Shown piece after piece: positions 61,974-64,000 of a stretch of 64,000 bases of DNA. The notes below the pieces were generated by a model. That model did not search any database and was not told the origin of the DNA. It worked only from the letters and a program-made list of their open reading frames with translations. The DNA is taken from the NCBI GenBank assembly GCA_963699305.1, contig OY969431.1, positions 1,984,001 to 2,048,000 on the forward strand. The letters run 5' to 3'. A program made the position numbers and the translations under genes. The DNA comes from JBGQAS01 sp963699305 (GTDB lineage: Bacteria > Chloroflexota > Anaerolineae > Anaerolineales > Anaerolineaceae). Numbering within the stretch: the stretch's first letter is position 1; each line of letters begins with the position of its first letter.

Positions 61974-62043
61974 ACGCCCAACGCACCCAGGATGGGGTGC
62001 GCAGCAGCAATTTGGCGCACCCCGATCCTTCAAAGGAGTCTGT

Positions 62044-62685
62044 ATGAATGATAAGGAATTAAAGGAACAACTAGCACAAATGACGCTGGAGCTTTACCGG
62101 GCGGGTGTGGTTACACCCAAAGGGGGCAATCTCAGTGTGCGCAGCGTGGAGCGTGAGAACGCGGTTTGGATCACCCCCAGCCAGATCAATAAAAGCACGC
62201 TGACCGGCGACCAGATGGTACTGGTTGATTTTGACGGAAAAAAACTGGAAGGCGAAGCGCGCCCTTCGGTGGAATCCGTCTATCACGCCGGGCTGATGCG
62301 GCTGCGCAAGGATGTGAATTCCGTGGTGCACACGCATGCCCCGTTGGCCACTGCTTTTGGTGCCCTGGATTTGAAAATCCCGGCCTTCGACCTGGATGCA
62401 GTGATGGTCATGGGTTATCCCCGCGTGCCATTTTTCATGGCTGGATCCAAGGACCTGGCAAAAGCCATTTTTGATCTGATCGGCAATACCAAGGTTTCCG
62501 GCGGATTCCTTTGCAACCATGGGTTGGTAACGCTCGGCAAGGATCTGCAGGTGGCCGCAGAAAAGACCGTGATGGTTGAGCATGTACTCAAAATCTTTTT
62601 CACGATTAAAAGCACCGGGCTGGAACCCAACCTGCTGCCCGAGGGCGCGGTGAAATTGCTCAGCCAATTTGCAGATGTGGTTTGA
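62044..62685 (+). CDS. Class II aldolase (fuculose-phosphate-aldolase type)
   Basis: 213 residues. Zinc ligands in VVHTHAPLA (HxH) and CNHGLVTLG; catalytic Glu in SVESVYHAGL; start YRAGVVTPKGGNLSVR. Splits a sugar phosphate into dihydroxyacetone phosphate (or a related ketone) and an aldehyde. The aldehyde is the probable substrate of the AOR upstream. AAAGGAG before the ATG. Confidence 0.93.
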   Translation: MNDKELKEQLAQMTLELYRAGVVTPKGGNLSVRSVERENAVWITPSQINKSTLTGDQMVLVDFDGKKLEGEARPSVESVYHAGLMRLRKDVNSVVHTHAPLATAFGALDLKIPAFDLDAVMVMGYPRVPFFMAGSKDLAKAIFDLIGNTKVSGGFLCNHGLVTLGKDLQVAAEKTVMVEHVLKIFFTIKSTGLEPNLLPEGAVKLLSQFADVV

Positions 62686-62702
62686 CCCTTTACGGAGGAA
62701 CT

Positions 62703-63026
62703 ATGGCTGAAAAAACGATTCGTGAACTGATCTTCGGCATGGAAAAAACCTTTGTCCCGGCAGAAGCCGAAGGCATGGATGTGGTCATCCAGTATCACTT
62801 TACCGGTGACGATGCCTGCGAGCTGTATGTGGTGATTAAGGACAAAAAATGCACCGTCAAGGAAGGCACGTTTGAAAACCCCAACCTCGCCTTCACTTCC
62901 ACAGCGGCAGATTATATTCTGATGGGTAAAGGCGAACTGGACGGCATGAAAGCCTTTTTGACCAAGCGTTTGGTCGTCAAAGGCGATACCAAAATCGCCA
63001 TGAAGATGCAGAAACTCTTCCCCTAA
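62703..63026 (+). CDS. SCP2-domain protein, third
   Basis: 107 residues, one SCP2 domain: VVIQYHFTGDDACELYVVIKDKKCTVKEGTFENPNLAFTSTAADYILMGKGELDGMKAFLTKRLVVKGDTKIAMKMQKLF. The strand-helix order is the same as in the second copy but the sequence is only distantly similar. ATG 62703 follows GGAGGAACT. Two such proteins in one operon suggests a complex or two ligands. Confidence 0.8.
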   Translation: MAEKTIRELIFGMEKTFVPAEAEGMDVVIQYHFTGDDACELYVVIKDKKCTVKEGTFENPNLAFTSTAADYILMGKGELDGMKAFLTKRLVVKGDTKIAMKMQKLFP

Positions 63027-63065
63027 CGTTGGAGAGGAATTTTGTTCAATCCATAGGAGAAAGAA

Positions 63066-64000
63066 ATGGGCAATAAAAAGAGCATCTGGTTCCTGTACTT
63101 GGTTGCATTCACAGTCGTGGCAGGATACACCCTGTTCTCCCCGCTGCTGCCATTTTTGATCGACAAACTGGGGGGTGATCCATCCCAATTCGGGCTGGTC
63201 ATTGCGCTGGCGCCGCTAACCACAGTGCTGTTTTCCCCGATCATGGGTGCGCTTACCGACCGTTGGGGCCGGCGACCGGTGATCCTGCTCGGAATGGCAG
63301 GAATGGCGGTGTGGTTTGGGCTGTTTGCGCTGGCAACCTCCATGACCTTTTTATACATTGGTGCATTGATCGGTGGCATCTTTTCCGCGGGAGCTATGGC
63401 AGCCGCGACGGCCTACGTGGCAGATGTGACCACCGAAAAAGAGCGCGCAGGATACATTACCCGTCTGCAGGCCGCCCAAATGTTCGGGGCATTCCTGCCT
63501 CCCCTGGTGGGTGGATTCCTTGCCAAAGGCAACATCAGCCTGCCATTTTTCATCATGGCGGGAATTGCCCTGCTGGCGCTCGTGCTGTGCTTCTTCTTTG
63601 TGAAGGAATCCTTGAGCAAGGAAATGCGCGACAAGACCAATGCCGATGGAAAGACCGTGCTCGGTGTGGTGGGATCTTCATGGGCTCGCCAGTTCGGGTA
63701 CCTGAAAATGATGGTCGGACCCGCCCTGGTGATTGCTTTTGCCATCGCACTGCCCACCGGTTTCTTTGAAACAACCCTGCCGCTGCATATCAAGGATGTC
63801 GGACTCACCACCAGCCAGTCCGGGATCATCTTCTCCGCAGGTACGTTTGCCATCATGATTGCCATGGTATTGATCGTTGAACCGTTGGTGAAAAAATTTG
63901 GCGAGCTGGTCAACATCATCTTCGGGATGGTCGCTGCGGTGATCTTCTACGTCGTCCTCCCCTTTATGACCGGATTCTGGCCGCTGTTGATCATTAACTT
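63066..64000 (+). CDS. MFS transporter, 3' end outside window
   Basis: 311 codons seen. Twelve-helix MFS type; motif A between helices 2 and 3 is MGALTDRWGRRPVI. Resembles the Tet/DHA1 antiporters (TLFSPLLPFLIDKLGG). Last visible gene of the operon; probably imports the substrate or exports a product. ATAGGAGAAAGAA before ATG 63066. Confidence 0.88.
   Translation, partial: MGNKKSIWFLYLVAFTVVAGYTLFSPLLPFLIDKLGGDPSQFGLVIALAPLTTVLFSPIMGALTDRWGRRPVILLGMAGMAVWFGLFALATSMTFLYIGALIGGIFSAGAMAAATAYVADVTTEKERAGYITRLQAAQMFGAFLPPLVGGFLAKGNISLPFFIMAGIALLALVLCFFFVKESLSKEMRDKTNADGKTVLGVVGSSWARQFGYLKMMVGPALVIAFAIALPTGFFETTLPLHIKDVGLTTSQSGIIFSAGTFAIMIAMVLIVEPLVKKFGELVNIIFGMVAAVIFYVVLPFMTGFWPLLIIN

Overview
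The window looks like chromosomal DNA of an anaerobic Chloroflexota bacterium of the Anaerolineae type. This is inferred from gene content, not from a marker gene: two tungsten-type aldehyde:ferredoxin oxidoreductases, clostridial-type ferredoxins, SpoVS, DegV, a heliorhodopsin, NBR1-Ig and Gmad2 lipoproteins, DHA3-type exporters and many TTG/GTG starts with good Shine-Dalgarno sites. There is no rRNA and no CRISPR array. One intact tRNA (tRNA-Asn) is present.

Layout. 1-3.5 kb: a truncated glutamate-dehydrogenase-family gene whose catalytic lysine is replaced, a two-TM protein, an RhlE-like DEAD-box helicase and a 45-residue lysine-rich peptide. 3.5-5.8 kb: an SCP2-domain protein followed by an aldehyde:ferredoxin oxidoreductase (AOR). 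5.8-9.4 kb: a frameshifted gene, a heliorhodopsin, a lipoprotein and a GyrI-like protein. 9.5-13.8 kb: three tandem MFS exporters. 14-16.4 kb: an arsenic operon (arsR, thioredoxin-like, acr3) and a YdcZ-type transporter. 16.5-19.2 kb: two lipoproteins read as one ORF, then an RNHCP-domain gene behind a structured leader with a terminator just before its start codon. 19-24.8 kb: hydrolases, an MFS protein, an acyltransferase and membrane proteins. 24.9-25.97 kb: three tandem copies of a tiny membrane-protein gene, each bracketed by the same inverted repeat and followed by a terminator. 26-40.5 kb: mixed housekeeping and accessory genes, with several decayed ones.

40.7-44.75 kb is an accretion region beside tRNA-Asn. 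The 3' end of the tRNA is repeated at two further positions, with a possible degraded third. The repeats separate single-gene segments (ketopantoate-reductase-like, unknown 228-aa protein, secreted metalloprotease), and integron-like core sites and an attC-like imperfect palindrome sit at segment borders. No recombinase gene is present.

45-55 kb holds two small ferredoxins, two deoxynucleoside kinases, SpoVS, a cluster of DnaA boxes (candidate origin), SSB, oligoendopeptidase F and an ABC-2 exporter operon. 56.1 kb to the end is one long plus-strand operon: SorC/LsrR-type regulator, LsrK-like FGGY kinase, 2-hydroxyacid dehydrogenase, AOR, SCP2 protein, class II aldolase, second SCP2 protein and MFS transporter. 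It is probably a sugar or sugar-acid catabolic route in which an aldehyde released by the aldolase is oxidised by the AOR. The AOR-SCP2 pairing occurs in two separate loci of this window.

Several genes carry single-base lesions in short homopolymers or one stop codon. These may be real pseudogenes or assembly errors; the sequence alone cannot decide.
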